A stretch of DNA of 64,000 nt from the NCBI RefSeq assembly GCF_000308555.1, contig NZ_BAFY01000199.1:1-64000 (forward strand). The letters are read 5' to 3'. The notes beneath the pieces were generated by a model, which was not told where the DNA came from, ran no database searches, and saw nothing but the letters and a program-made list of their open reading frames with translations. Origin of the DNA: Nocardia cyriacigeorgica NBRC 100375 (lineage in GTDB: Bacteria; Actinomycetota; Actinomycetes; Mycobacteriales; Mycobacteriaceae). The translations under genes and the position numbers were made by a program. Positions 1 through 8,626 of the stretch are shown in pieces (the stretch's first letter is position 1; each line of letters opens with the position of its first letter).

Positions 1-1
1 G

Positions 2-286
2 GGCAACTACTCCGGCGACCCGGTCACCGGCAGCCGGGTGCTCGCGGCGTCGACCTCGGACCCGAAGGCCAAGGCGGTCGCCGAGGCGCTGGGCGGGCTG
101 ACGGTACTCGCCGACGAGACGGTCGCGCCGGATACCGTGAGAGTGGTGCTGGCGAGCGACTATTCTGGTCCCGGGTCGGAGGCGGCCAGCATGTTCGACT
201 TCGACACTCCGTCGACCTCCGCCACCCCCGTACCGCCCGCTCCGCCGATCGATGCAGGCAAGAACGGACCGACATGCGTGAATTAG
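2..286 (+). CDS. LCP-family cell-wall ligase, C-terminal end (5' truncated)
   Basis: The reading frame is open from the window edge to a TAG at 284-286, so only about 94 C-terminal residues are present. They read like a LytR_C domain (G-N-Y-S-G-D start, then LTVLADETVAP and VRVVLASDYSG) followed by a short Thr/Pro-rich tail. LytR-CpsA-Psr proteins attach arabinogalactan or other polymers to peptidoglycan at the outer face of the membrane. A TIGR03089 gene follows directly, which is the arrangement I remember for Rv3267-Rv3268 of M. tuberculosis. The catalytic LCP domain lies outside the window, so the family call rests on the tail and the neighbour. Confidence 0.7.
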   Translation, partial: GNYSGDPVTGSRVLAASTSDPKAKAVAEALGGLTVLADETVAPDTVRVVLASDYSGPGSEAASMFDFDTPSTSATPVPPAPPIDAGKNGPTCVN

Positions 287-307
287 CCACCGCGCAGCCA
301 ACAGCCA

Positions 308-1048
308 GTGAGCGTGAACCAGCCGATGCGTGACCTCGAGCAAGCACTGACCCTCACCGAGGCGGTGCTCGACCCGATCCTCGCGCGCGAACCCGCGGGT
401 CCGCGCGTCACCTACTACGACGATGCCACCGGGGCCAGGATCGAGCTGTCCGGGCTCACGCTGGCGAACTGGGCGGCCAAAACCGCCAACCTCGTGCGCG
501 ATGAATTCGGGCTCACCCCCGGCGCGCGGGTGGCGGTGCTGCTGCCGGCGCACTGGCAGACCGCGGCGGTGCTGCTCGGCTGCTGGTGGGCGGGCACCGA
601 GGTGGTGCTGCACCCCGACCCCGACGCCGATCTGGCCCTGTCCACCGTGCAGCGGCTCGACGACACCGACGGTGCCGGCGAGGTCGCGGTGCTGTCGCTG
701 GACCCGATGGGCGCGCCGGTGCGCGATCTGCCGGTCGGCGTCACCGATTTCGCGACCTCGGTCCGCGTGCACGGCGACCAGTTCCTGCCCGGCGGCATCG
801 GCGTCGCACTGGACGGGATGTCGGTGTCGGAGGTGCTCGCCGAGGCGCGCACGTCGGCGCTGCGGCAAGGCTTCTCCGAAGGCGACCGGGTGCTGTCGAG
901 CACACCGTGGGATACACCGGCCGAACTCATCGACGGTTTCGTCGCGGTGCTCGCCGCCGGGGCCTCACTGGTGCAGGTCGTCAACCCGGATCCGGCACTG
1001 CGCGAGCGGCGCGTGGAGACCGAACGGGTCACCGCCCTGCGCGGATGA
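308..1048 (+). CDS. TIGR03089 family protein (short AMP-ligase-like)
   Basis: A protein of 246 residues resembling the N-terminal part of an acyl-CoA synthetase/AMP-ligase fold (LTLANWAAKTANLV, then GARVAVLLPAHWQTAAVLLG). It lacks the P-loop and C-terminal lid of an active adenylating enzyme. This size and composition match the actinobacterial TIGR03089 family, of unknown function. It begins 21 bases after the LCP stop, so the two are probably one transcript. GTG at 308 gives the longest form; GTG at 314 and ATG at 326 are in-frame alternatives and no Shine-Dalgarno clearly decides between them. Confidence 0.8.
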   Translation: MSVNQPMRDLEQALTLTEAVLDPILAREPAGPRVTYYDDATGARIELSGLTLANWAAKTANLVRDEFGLTPGARVAVLLPAHWQTAAVLLGCWWAGTEVVLHPDPDADLALSTVQRLDDTDGAGEVAVLSLDPMGAPVRDLPVGVTDFATSVRVHGDQFLPGGIGVALDGMSVSEVLAEARTSALRQGFSEGDRVLSSTPWDTPAELIDGFVAVLAAGASLVQVVNPDPALRERRVETERVTALRG

Positions 1049-1064
1049 GGCCGGCCCCGGCTCC

Positions 1065-1132
1065 TACCGTGGTATAGGTCGATTGTCCGACTCCGGGACG
1101 TTCCCGCTGATGCGCCGGTTCCGTACCGTGGT
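1065..1132. repeat. Direct repeat TACCGTGGT in a P450 leader
   Basis: TACCGTGGT occurs at 1065-1073 and again at 1124-1132, each followed by a TA/GATA-like tail, 59 bases apart in the 123-base gap before the P450. It could be a pair of regulator half-sites or chance; no regulator gene lies beside it. Confidence 0.3.
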
Positions 1133-1171
1133 GATAACGCACACACATCAGACGATGGGGTCGGGTGAGAG

Positions 1172-2476
1172 ATGAAGCCACAGTATTTGTTCCGGTGGTT
1201 GTCGGTGCACGGTGCGCCACGCGCGATCCTGCGGACGCAGGCGCGCCGTGGCGATGCGTTCGCCCAGTTGATGGGCGGGCCCATCGGGCTGGATGATCCT
1301 TATCCGCTGATCGAACAGCTACGCGGGGCGGGCGGGCTGCAGCGGGCTTCGCTGTCCTGGGTCACCTTCGATCACGGGCTGAGCCGAGCCATCCTGCGCG
1401 ACAATCGCTTCGGCGTGCGCGCTCCCGAGAGCTTCGTTCCCGGTCCCCTACAGCGGTTGGCCAAGCATTTCCCGATCCCGCCCAATCCGGTGGAGCCGCC
1501 GTCGATGCTGGTGATCGACCCGCCCGAGCACACAAGGATGCGCAAACCGGTGTCGTCGGCCTTCACCCCACGCGCCATCGGCAAGCTGCGCGATCGAGTC
1601 GAGAGCGTCACCACCGAACTGCTCGACGCACTGCCCGCGCACGGCACCGCCGATCTGGTGCGTGCCTATGCCGCACAGGTGCCGATCGCGATCATCTCGG
1701 AAATGCTCGGCTTCCCGGACGCGGATCGGGAGATGTTCCTGAACTGGGGCGACCGGATGACGCCGCTGCTGGACCTGGGGATCTCCTGGCGCGCCCACCA
1801 GCGCGCCATGGACGCGACCCACTTCATGAACCACTACCTGATCGAGCACATCGAGCGCCTGCGCCGGAATCCGGGCGACGACATCCTCAGCTCGCTGGTC
1901 ACCGCCGGTGAACTGAACACCGAGGAACTGATCGCGACCGCGAGCCTGCTGATGGGCGCCGGCTTCGAGACCACAGTCAACCTGATCGGCAACGGCGTCG
2001 GCCAGCTGCTCGCCCACCCCGGCCAACTCGCGCGGCTCCGCGAGGAACCCGAACTGTGGCCGAACGCGGTGGAGGAAGTGCTGCGCTTCGATCCGCCCGT
2101 GCAGACCACAGCGCGCACCGCCCTCGCGGACCTCGAATTCGAGGGCGTGCCGCTGCGGGCGGGCGCCACGGTCGTGCTGTCGCTGGCGGGCGCGAACCGC
2201 GACCCGGCCGTCTTCGAGGACCCCGCCCGCTTCGACATCACCAGGGCCAACGCAAAGGACCATCTCACCTTCAGCAGCGGCATCCACGTCTGCCTCGGCG
2301 CCAGCCTGGCCCGCATGGAAGCCACCTATGCGCTGCGGGCGCTGTTCGAGCGTTTCCCCGAACTCCGGCTGGAAGGCCCGCCGCGCCGCAGACAGCTGTT
2401 CACGCTGCACGGATACGAGCAGATGCCGGTGAACCTCGGCCCGCGGGCGCGCAGCCCGCAACACACCGGCGTCTGA
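1172..2476 (+). CDS. Cytochrome P450, CYP140-like
   Basis: A 434-residue soluble P450. The I-helix oxygen-activation motif is G-A-G-F-E-T-T near residue 262, the K-helix ExxR is E302-V-L-R305, and the haem loop F-S-S-G-I-H-V-C places the cysteine thiolate at about residue 374. The start (Leu-His-Gly-rich, R-R-G-D) and the FETTVNLIGNG segment resemble M. tuberculosis CYP140 (Rv1880c), whose substrate is unknown to me. The gene stands alone, with no ferredoxin or reductase beside it, and would need redox partners from elsewhere. ATG at 1172 follows a GGGTGAGAG purine run. Family P450 is certain; the CYP140 assignment is from memory of the sequence. Confidence 0.88.
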   Translation: MKPQYLFRWLSVHGAPRAILRTQARRGDAFAQLMGGPIGLDDPYPLIEQLRGAGGLQRASLSWVTFDHGLSRAILRDNRFGVRAPESFVPGPLQRLAKHFPIPPNPVEPPSMLVIDPPEHTRMRKPVSSAFTPRAIGKLRDRVESVTTELLDALPAHGTADLVRAYAAQVPIAIISEMLGFPDADREMFLNWGDRMTPLLDLGISWRAHQRAMDATHFMNHYLIEHIERLRRNPGDDILSSLVTAGELNTEELIATASLLMGAGFETTVNLIGNGVGQLLAHPGQLARLREEPELWPNAVEEVLRFDPPVQTTARTALADLEFEGVPLRAGATVVLSLAGANRDPAVFEDPARFDITRANAKDHLTFSSGIHVCLGASLARMEATYALRALFERFPELRLEGPPRRRQLFTLHGYEQMPVNLGPRARSPQHTGV

Positions 2477-2526
2477 GCGCCCGTTTCCCGGGCAGGCCGG
2501 GGCGGGGACGGTCCGCCCGGCACCGC

Positions 2527-4095
2527 TCAGGCGAAGCCGACCGCTTGCTCGCCCCAGGCGGTGTGCAGGTCGTGGTCCGGGTCGTCGACCACGCGGTCGA
2601 CGGCGTCGATGAGCAGGGTGGTGCGGGTCTGCTCGTGATACGGCGGCCAGTGCTTGGACCCGTCGAGCGCGGCCGGCACGCCGTGGTGGGCGAAAGCCAA
2701 CCAGCGCCGCATCATCCGTCCGGAAACCTCGGTGGCCACCTTGCGGCCACCGAGCCAGAACGTCGGGTCGTGGTTGAAGGTGCCGAAATTGCCGAAGACA
2801 TACGGCAGTTCGGTGGCGTGACCGGCGCCGACCCGCGCCGCCTTCAGCATCGGTGTGGCATGGTCGAACCGGTACATCCAGGTGCGCGAATGCCGGGAAT
2901 GGGTGTCGGCCACCCAGTGCGCGGGCATCCGGAACGCCGCATCGGTGGACATGGCCAACGCGCCGCGCGGCTTGGCCAGATCGGGGTAGGCGGAGGTGAT
3001 CTCGGCGATGCGTTCGTGCGACATCCCCGGATGACTTTCCTGCACGCCGTTCAGCATGGCGTTCACCGCTTCCGGGGTGACCGGCATGATCGGTGAGCGG
3101 AACAGCCGGAACAGCGACGCCTCGTCCTTGTTGGTGCCGATGATCAGCGGCACCCGGTGCGAAAGCCCGTCCCGGAAACGGTCGGTCGGATACCCGGGCA
3201 GCAGATCGCCATCGACCACCGGGGCCGCGGCCAATGTGCCGGGCGCCTGGATCGGCACCTCATCGATCAAGATCGCGGACGCGTCGATGATCCGATCTAT
3301 CGGGCATTCCAGCAGTTCGCCCGCGCGCTCACGGGGCAGGTCGATCAGCTCCAGGAACCGTTCGGCAACACCGGCGGCACGTTCACGCCCGAAAACCGTT
3401 GTCGCTGGCGGGCTCTGCGCGATCGCACGATGGAACAACCCGGCCGCGCGCGGCGCGGTGAGCAGCGCGGTCACGCAGCCGCCGCCCGAGGACTCACCGA
3501 ACAGGGTGACGTTGTCCGGGTCGCCGCCGAACGCGGCGATATTGCGCTGCACCCACTCCAGCGCGAACAACTGATCGTGCAGGCCGAGATTGGGCACGAA
3601 ATCCGGCGACAGCGACGACAGGTCGAGGAAGCCGAGCGCACCGATGCGGTAGTTCACCGTCACCACCACGACATCACCGGTCTCGACCAGTTTGCGGCCG
3701 TCGTAGATGCCCTGTGCCGCGGTACCCAGGCAGTACGCGCCGCCGTGCAACCACACCATGACCGGATGCGAGCCGTCATCGGTGCCCGCCGGGGCGAAGA
3801 CATTGAGCCACAGACAGTCCTCCCCCATCCGCAGGCCCTTGTCGATGGGAACAGTGTTGTCCATGTTCTGCGGTGCGATCTCACCGGGCTCGACGGTGTC
3901 GCGGATGCCGTCCCATGCCTGCGGTGGCCTGGGCGGGGAGAACCGGTGCGGGCCTGCCGGGGCGGCGGCATAAGGAACACCGCGCCAGACGAGCACTCCG
4001 CCGTCACGCACGCCGCGCACCCGGCCGTATTCGGTATCGGCCACCGGCCCGGACTCGTCCTGCGCGGCCATCGGTCGCATCAACTCAGTGCTCAT
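2527..4095 (-). CDS. Type-B carboxylesterase / lipase (LipT-like)
   Basis: A 522-residue alpha/beta-hydrolase of the carboxylesterase type-B family. The G-E-S-S-G-G nucleophile elbow puts the catalytic serine at about residue 202. The oxyanion-hole segment WLHGGAY and the EDCLWLNVF signature precede it, and GHATELPYVFG carries the likely catalytic histidine. Such enzymes hydrolyse carboxylic esters; the substrate cannot be read from sequence. There is no signal peptide, so it is probably cytoplasmic. Length and motifs fit the mycobacterial LipT group. It converges on the P450, with 50 bases between their stops. Upstream of its ATG the next gene runs the other way. Confidence 0.85.
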   Translation of the reverse strand: MSTELMRPMAAQDESGPVADTEYGRVRGVRDGGVLVWRGVPYAAAPAGPHRFSPPRPPQAWDGIRDTVEPGEIAPQNMDNTVPIDKGLRMGEDCLWLNVFAPAGTDDGSHPVMVWLHGGAYCLGTAAQGIYDGRKLVETGDVVVVTVNYRIGALGFLDLSSLSPDFVPNLGLHDQLFALEWVQRNIAAFGGDPDNVTLFGESSGGGCVTALLTAPRAAGLFHRAIAQSPPATTVFGRERAAGVAERFLELIDLPRERAGELLECPIDRIIDASAILIDEVPIQAPGTLAAAPVVDGDLLPGYPTDRFRDGLSHRVPLIIGTNKDEASLFRLFRSPIMPVTPEAVNAMLNGVQESHPGMSHERIAEITSAYPDLAKPRGALAMSTDAAFRMPAHWVADTHSRHSRTWMYRFDHATPMLKAARVGAGHATELPYVFGNFGTFNHDPTFWLGGRKVATEVSGRMMRRWLAFAHHGVPAALDGSKHWPPYHEQTRTTLLIDAVDRVVDDPDHDLHTAWGEQAVGFA

Positions 4096-4268
4096 CGCAG
4101 ACCCTCCTCATACCTCTGTCTATCGAGGGTACGACGGTGTTCATGACACCCGTGGTGACCGAAGCGAACCATCCGACGGCGCGTCGCACCCGGCGCGTCG
4201 GCGGCGCAGCTCAGCGGGCAATTCCGCGGCGAATGTCTGCTGGGTCACCCGCTCGCTACACTGAGCCG

Positions 4269-4487
4269 ATGCCGAGTTACAACTTTCGGTGTCGCAGCTG
4301 CGGTGACACGTTCGAGGTGAACCGTCCGATGGCCGAGGCGTCCGCGCACGCCGACTGCCCGAACGGGCACGACGACACCGTCAAACTGCTCACGACCTTC
4401 GCCACTGTCGGCCGGGCGGCCGCGCCCGCGCCCGTCGCTGCCCCGCGCCCCGCCGGTGGGTGCTGTGGCGGCGGCTGCTGCGGCTAG
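4269..4487 (+). CDS. FmdB-type zinc-ribbon small protein
   Basis: A 72-residue protein beginning with the FmdB/CxxC regulatory-protein pattern: CRSCGDTFEV near residues 8-17, then a second Cys/His pair (C-P-N-G-H) that can complete a small zinc ribbon. It ends in an Ala/Pro linker and a Gly-Cys tail (GGCCGGGCCG) that might bind further metal. The family is widespread in actinobacteria and its role is unresolved. It is followed closely by a convergent thioredoxin-like gene. Confidence 0.85.
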   Translation: MPSYNFRCRSCGDTFEVNRPMAEASAHADCPNGHDDTVKLLTTFATVGRAAAPAPVAAPRPAGGCCGGGCCG

Positions 4488-4494
4488 GCCGCGC

Positions 4495-4770
4495 TCAGTC
4501 CCTGCGGTCGACGTGGCCGAGGTCGCGATCAGGAGCCACCCGGTCGCGCACCCGCTGCTTGAGCACCGCGATATCGGGGAAACCGCCGTCGGCCTTGCGT
4601 TCCCAGATCTGCTCACCGTCCACGGTGATCCGGAAGACGCCGCCGGTCCCCGGAATCAGGGCGACCTCGCCGAGTTCGGTGGCGAAGGTGCTCAGCAGTT
4701 CCTGGGCCATCCAGCTCGCGCGCAGCAGCCAGCGGCACTGGGTGCAGTACTCGATCGCGACACGTGGCAT
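4495..4770 (-). CDS. Rdx / SelT-SelW-SelH family protein
   Basis: A 91-residue protein with a thioredoxin-like C-x-x-C motif, C-T-Q-C, at residues 9-12. This is the position where eukaryotic SelW-type proteins carry selenocysteine. The W-L-L-R-A-S-W-M-A-Q-E-L and FRITVDGEQIWERK segments are typical of the family. It is presumed to be a thiol redox protein; no bacterial substrate is known to me. Start ATG is at 4770. It converges with the FmdB gene, with stops seven bases apart. Confidence 0.85.
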   Translation of the reverse strand: MPRVAIEYCTQCRWLLRASWMAQELLSTFATELGEVALIPGTGGVFRITVDGEQIWERKADGGFPDIAVLKQRVRDRVAPDRDLGHVDRRD

Positions 4771-4807
4771 GCGGCGAACCCTACCGGGGCCGGCCGCTAC
4801 CGGGCGA

Positions 4808-5197
4808 TCAGGCGCTGACGTCGCCGTCGAGGTAGACCCAGCGTCCGTCCTCCCGCACGAATCGGCTGACCTCGTGCAGGGCGCCACGACCCGCGTCGTC
4901 GCGGTAGTGCGCGGTGAACTCGACCGTGCCGGTGTCGTCGAAGGGCCCGCCTCGTTCGGTCCGCTGGATCTCGAGGAACAGCCAGCGCTGGTCCGGGTCG
5001 AGTACGAGGGTGGCCGGGCGGGTGCGCCGATGCCAGGAGCGGCGTAGATAGGCGACGTCGCCGACGGCGAAGGCGGTGTAGCGCGAGCGCATCAGCGCCT
5101 CGGCGGTCGGCGCGTCACGCTGACCGGCCAGTATCGGCCCGCAGCAGCTGCCGAAAGGTTCGCCGCGCCGGCACGGGCATGGCTGCGTCTGATCCAT
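4808..5197 (-). CDS. YchJ / UPF0225 family protein with SEC-C motif
   Basis: A 129-residue protein starting MDQTQPCPC, with a C-P-C-R-R-G-x12-C-C SEC-C-like zinc motif at residues 7-20. The YchJ core follows: AEALMRSRYTAFAVGD and a conserved aromatic C-terminal half ending in REDGRWVYLDGD. SEC-C motifs bind zinc and mediate contacts, for example in SecA. YchJ itself has no firm function. ATG at 5197 is chosen; an ATG four codons upstream (5209) is also in frame. Confidence 0.85.
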   Translation of the reverse strand: MDQTQPCPCRRGEPFGSCCGPILAGQRDAPTAEALMRSRYTAFAVGDVAYLRRSWHRRTRPATLVLDPDQRWLFLEIQRTERGGPFDDTGTVEFTAHYRDDAGRGALHEVSRFVREDGRWVYLDGDVSA

Positions 5198-5273
5198 GAC
5201 ACCGATCATGCTCACCCGCTGCCTTCGGCGAGCCACCGGGGAACCCGCTGCCACCCGGCGGGCAGTCCGGTGC

Positions 5274-5765
5274 TCATCCGATCGCGGCGAGCTCCTCGGC
5301 GATCCGCGCGGTTTCCTCACGCCAGCGCCGCAGCTCGGTGACGCCGGGCGCCAGTTCATAGTCGTGATGGTGGGCAGCATGCGACAGCGCCGACCACAGC
5401 GTCGCGATCTGGGCGGCGGTGAGCGGCCCGGCGAAGGTGCGCAGAGCCAGCAGCTGGGCACGCATCGGGCAGCGCATCAGCTCCGGCGCCACTCGTATCC
5501 ACAGCTCGTCGACGACCTGTTCGAGCGCGATCCGCAGAATCCAGGCGGTCGCCCGCGACCACAGACCGCCCGCGTCGGTGACGGTGCCGTCCAGCAGCCC
5601 GTCCACGGCGGCCAGCCGCTCCGCGACGCTCGGCCGGTCCACGCCGAAAGGGACATCGTCACGCGGCGGCCCGTGCGGGCGGGGCCGCTGCCGCGGCCCG
5701 CGTGACCCGCCCTTACCACGTGCCCCGCGACGCCTGCGCCGAGCGGGAGTGGCTTCCTCGCTCAT
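5274..5765 (-). CDS. Uncharacterised basic protein coupled to an SMC-like ATPase
   Basis: A 163-residue protein I do not recognise. Residues 5-40 are strongly basic and disordered-looking (runs of Arg/Gly/Pro, suggesting nucleic-acid contact). The rest is predicted helical, with many Ala/Leu, a Trp-Ile-Leu-Arg-Ile-Ala stretch and a H-A-A-H-H-H-D-Y segment near residue 138. Its ATG (5765-5763) overlaps the stop of the upstream ATPase as ATGA, so the two are translationally coupled and probably act together. It could be the effector or adaptor of the ATPase. No catalytic motif is obvious, and no function is assigned. Confidence 0.7.
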   Translation of the reverse strand: MSEEATPARRRRRGARGKGGSRGPRQRPRPHGPPRDDVPFGVDRPSVAERLAAVDGLLDGTVTDAGGLWSRATAWILRIALEQVVDELWIRVAPELMRCPMRAQLLALRTFAGPLTAAQIATLWSALSHAAHHHDYELAPGVTELRRWREETARIAEELAAIG

Positions 5766-8188
5766 CGCGCCAGCCATTCGACGAGCTTTTCGGTATCGGC
5801 GATCAGCTCCTGCATGCTGCGCCCGATCGGCACATGCGCGCCCGCGGTGGCGTCACGGAGCGCGCCGACCGCCCATTTGCCTTCGCGGGCGAGGTGTTTG
5901 CCCAGGTCCTCGATCCGGCCCGAGGGGCCGAGGACCGCGAGCGCCACCATGGCCCTGGTGGACTGCGCGGTGTCGATGAGCCGCTGCACCTCACGATGGT
6001 CGACGCCGTCGGCGAGCAGCACCCGTCGCGCCCTGGCCAGACTCGCCGCTTCCAGCGCCGACCGGCAACAGGTGGCGACGAGTTCGTCGGCGATCGCGGG
6101 CGGCAGCTGCGGGGTGCGGGTGAGCGCGCGGGCGTCGTCGAGGTAGCGCAGCACCGGATCGCCGGACACCCGCACCTCCACCCGGGACCGTTCGCGCCGC
6201 TGCACCTCGAGCACCCTGGCATCGATCTGCATCCGGCGCACCGCCTCGGCCAGCCGCTCATCGTGGGTGAACACCACCACCTGCCGGGTCCAGGCCACCG
6301 TGGCCAGCACCCGGGCCAGCCCGTCGACCTTGGCCGGGTCCATCGCCTGCACCGGATCGTCGATCATGACGAAACGGAACGGGCTGTCCTCCACGGTCGC
6401 GCGCGGCAGGAACAGCGACAGCCCGAGCGCGTGCAGCTCGCCCTGGCTCATCACCCCGAGCGCGGCGCCGTCGACGTCGTCGACGGTGACGTCGAGCAGG
6501 ACCCGCCGCGCGGTGTTCACATTGCCCTGCAGCCTGATGCCGCCCAGTTCGACGTTGCTCTGCTGGCGCAGGCTGTGCCACACCCAGCGTGCCGTCGTCT
6601 CCAGCGGCGCCATCCGCTCCCCGCGCAGTCCGGCGGTGGCCGACTTGAGCCATTCCTCGGCCTTGCGCACCGTGCGCAGTTCGTCGGCGTGCGCGGCGAC
6701 CGCACGAGCGCCGTCGAGCCACGCGGCGATGCGCGGTGTCAGCGGCGCCCAGACCTCGTCGAGCCGGTCGAGTTCCTTGCGGGTGCCCTGTTGCAGGAAG
6801 TCGAGTTCGTCGACCAGACGCGCGTGCGCGGCCAGCAGGCGGCCGGGCAGGTCCGGGGTGTATTCGGCATTGGTGAGCGCCGCCCATTCCGACCAGGCCC
6901 GCCGGGCCGCGGCGGTATCGATGCTGGGCGGGTTGCGCGGATCGAAGGCCAGTTCCGCCGGAATCTGTTCCGGCAGCGATCGCGCGGCCCGTAACGCGTC
7001 ACTCAGCGCGGTGCGCGCGCCGGCCAGGGCGGCGACCCGCTCGCTCAGCTGGGCGATGGAGGCCTCGGCGGCCGCGGTCCACTGCTGGTCGAGACTGCCC
7101 TGTCCGCAGACCGGACACGGGCACGGGCCGCTGCGCGCGGCGTGTTCACGGGCACGAGTGAGCAGGTCGAGGATGCGCAGATCGGCTTCGGCGTCGGCGG
7201 TGGAGTCGCGGTCGAGCGCTGTGCCGCATTCGGCCAGCCGACCGGCGACCTCGGCCACCTCGGCTTCCGACGGCAACCGCAGGCGCACGATGGCGCGCAG
7301 TCCCTCGGGTTCGCCACCCGGGTCGGTGCCGAACAGTTCCGCTTCCACCGCGGCCAGGTCCGGCGCGGGTGGGCGCAGCAGCTCGCTCATCCGGATGGCG
7401 CGGTCGTCGGCCACGACGGCCAGGTCGGCGAGCAATTCGAGGCGTTCCTGGCGGGAGTCGCGGGCGGCGCGTTCGAGCTCGAGTCGGCGCATTCGGATGG
7501 TCTCCTGCGCGACGGTGAGCTCATCGAGACCGAGCAGTTGATGCAGCGCGTCGAACAGCTCGCTCGGCTTGCCGTCGACCAGCGCGCCCAGTTCGCTGTA
7601 GGACAGGAACGGGCGATACAACTCGAGCGGCACCGACCAGCGACGTGCCGGGAACGGTGCCCGCCCCGCGGCCGTACGCTGGGTCCACTGCGCTTCCGGC
7701 AGCGCGGCACCGGGTGCCCATTGCTTGACGACGGTGAGTTCGGGCTGCTTGCCGCCGGCGAGCAATTCCAGTTCGATTCGCGTGGATTCGGGTTCGTGCA
7801 GATTGCGCCAGCCCTCGCGCCAGGCCGCCGAGCGGCCGTCCCAGCGCCGGTTGCCGCCGGTCAGCGCCAGTTCCGCGGCCTCGGCGAAACTGGATTTGCC
7901 GCTGCCGTTGCGGCCGACCACCAAGGTCAAGCCTGGGCCGGGGGCCAGCTCGAGGGTGGTTTCCGCCCCGATCCCACGGAATCCACGCACCCGGATCGCG
8001 CGCAGGAAAATGCCCTCGGACCCGAATTCCGCTGTGGGTTCGCTCGATTCGAGATCGCCGAGGGCGGTGAGCACGGTGTGCGCGATGTCCGCGGTGACGG
8101 CGGGATCTTCGTCGAGGCGACGCATGACCAGCTCGGCCAACCGGGGCGCGTGCCGACTCGCCGGGCCGGTCTCGGAATTCGTGCGCAT
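5762..8188 (-). CDS. SMC/RecF-type AAA ATPase with CxxC hook
   Basis: An 808-residue ATPase of the RecF/SbcC/AAA_23 type. After a leader of about 70 residues comes a strand pair (FLRAIRVRGFRGIG) and Walker A G-R-N-G-S-G-K-S-S near residue 95. A long, mostly helical middle is interrupted by C-P-C-P-V-C-G-Q-G, resembling a Rad50-type zinc hook. A signature-like MSQGELHALGLSLFL and Walker B F-V-M-I-D-D-P follow, and THDERLAEAV is the switch histidine region. Such proteins act on DNA ends or act as sensors in defence systems. ATG 8188 follows a GGGGG run. It is divergent from the MoxR/vWA operon and coupled to the 163-aa gene behind it. Cellular role unknown. Confidence 0.85.
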   Translation of the reverse strand: MRTNSETGPASRHAPRLAELVMRRLDEDPAVTADIAHTVLTALGDLESSEPTAEFGSEGIFLRAIRVRGFRGIGAETTLELAPGPGLTLVVGRNGSGKSSFAEAAELALTGGNRRWDGRSAAWREGWRNLHEPESTRIELELLAGGKQPELTVVKQWAPGAALPEAQWTQRTAAGRAPFPARRWSVPLELYRPFLSYSELGALVDGKPSELFDALHQLLGLDELTVAQETIRMRRLELERAARDSRQERLELLADLAVVADDRAIRMSELLRPPAPDLAAVEAELFGTDPGGEPEGLRAIVRLRLPSEAEVAEVAGRLAECGTALDRDSTADAEADLRILDLLTRAREHAARSGPCPCPVCGQGSLDQQWTAAAEASIAQLSERVAALAGARTALSDALRAARSLPEQIPAELAFDPRNPPSIDTAAARRAWSEWAALTNAEYTPDLPGRLLAAHARLVDELDFLQQGTRKELDRLDEVWAPLTPRIAAWLDGARAVAAHADELRTVRKAEEWLKSATAGLRGERMAPLETTARWVWHSLRQQSNVELGGIRLQGNVNTARRVLLDVTVDDVDGAALGVMSQGELHALGLSLFLPRATVEDSPFRFVMIDDPVQAMDPAKVDGLARVLATVAWTRQVVVFTHDERLAEAVRRMQIDARVLEVQRRERSRVEVRVSGDPVLRYLDDARALTRTPQLPPAIADELVATCCRSALEAASLARARRVLLADGVDHREVQRLIDTAQSTRAMVALAVLGPSGRIEDLGKHLAREGKWAVGALRDATAGAHVPIGRSMQELIADTEKLVEWLAR

Positions 8189-8626
8189 ACACCACCCCCT
8201 GCACCACCGAACCGCGGCGCACCTCCACCCCGCGCGCGGTCGCACTGTACGAAAGCTGTCCGAAACGCTACCCGATAGCCGGGCGCAGGCACAGACGAGA
8301 AACTGCCCGCGGGGATGGAATTGGCCATCGAAACGCGGGGCTGCGCTCCGATGTCCACCCCTCGCCAGCCCCGACGGGCAGCTCGTTGGTGTATCACCCT
8401 CTGCAGGGTGGCTCGGGCGAGCCGAACAGGTCAGAATGCCAGAGCTTGCGCTGGTGCGCAAGCGCAAGTTCGGCGGGCGGCTATCGAAAATCTCGACGGC
8501 ACAGCGGATTTCCCAGGTAGATGCGGGTAGCGGCGGAACATGTCGGTGCGATGCGGTACAAATCCGGGGACCGAATGCAGGGGGCTCGAGGAGCGGGGGA
8601 AGTATGGAGCATGTGAGGCAGAGCCG
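8189..8626. other. 438-base divergent control region
   Basis: This gap separates the leftward ATPase from the rightward five-gene operon and must hold both promoters. I find no convincing ORF in it. In particular it lacks the Cys/His codons expected of a SWIM zinc finger, so the missing N-terminal part of the next gene is not hidden here in another frame. Its clearest structure is the hairpin at 8444-8463. Part of the right-hand end (8540-8626) could be translated if an in-frame ATG at 8540 were used. Confidence 0.6.
8444..8463. repeat. Perfect inverted repeat GCTTGCGC/GCGCAAGC
   Basis: Eight-base arms GCTTGCGC (8444-8451) and GCGCAAGC (8456-8463) flank TGGT. The repeat lies 164 bases before the GTG of the DUF5691 fusion gene, in the divergent region, and has no T-run after it. 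It looks more like an operator or cruciform than a terminator. No cognate regulator gene is adjacent. Confidence 0.45.

Noticed and set aside
2477-2526. GC-rich stem after the CYP140-like gene
   Set aside because: Arms pair only with a bulge; a terminator is likely by position but not supported strongly by sequence.
4134-4148. GGTGT-TCATG-ACACC inverted repeat between the esterase and FmdB genes
   Set aside because: Only five-base arms; too short to claim as an operator.
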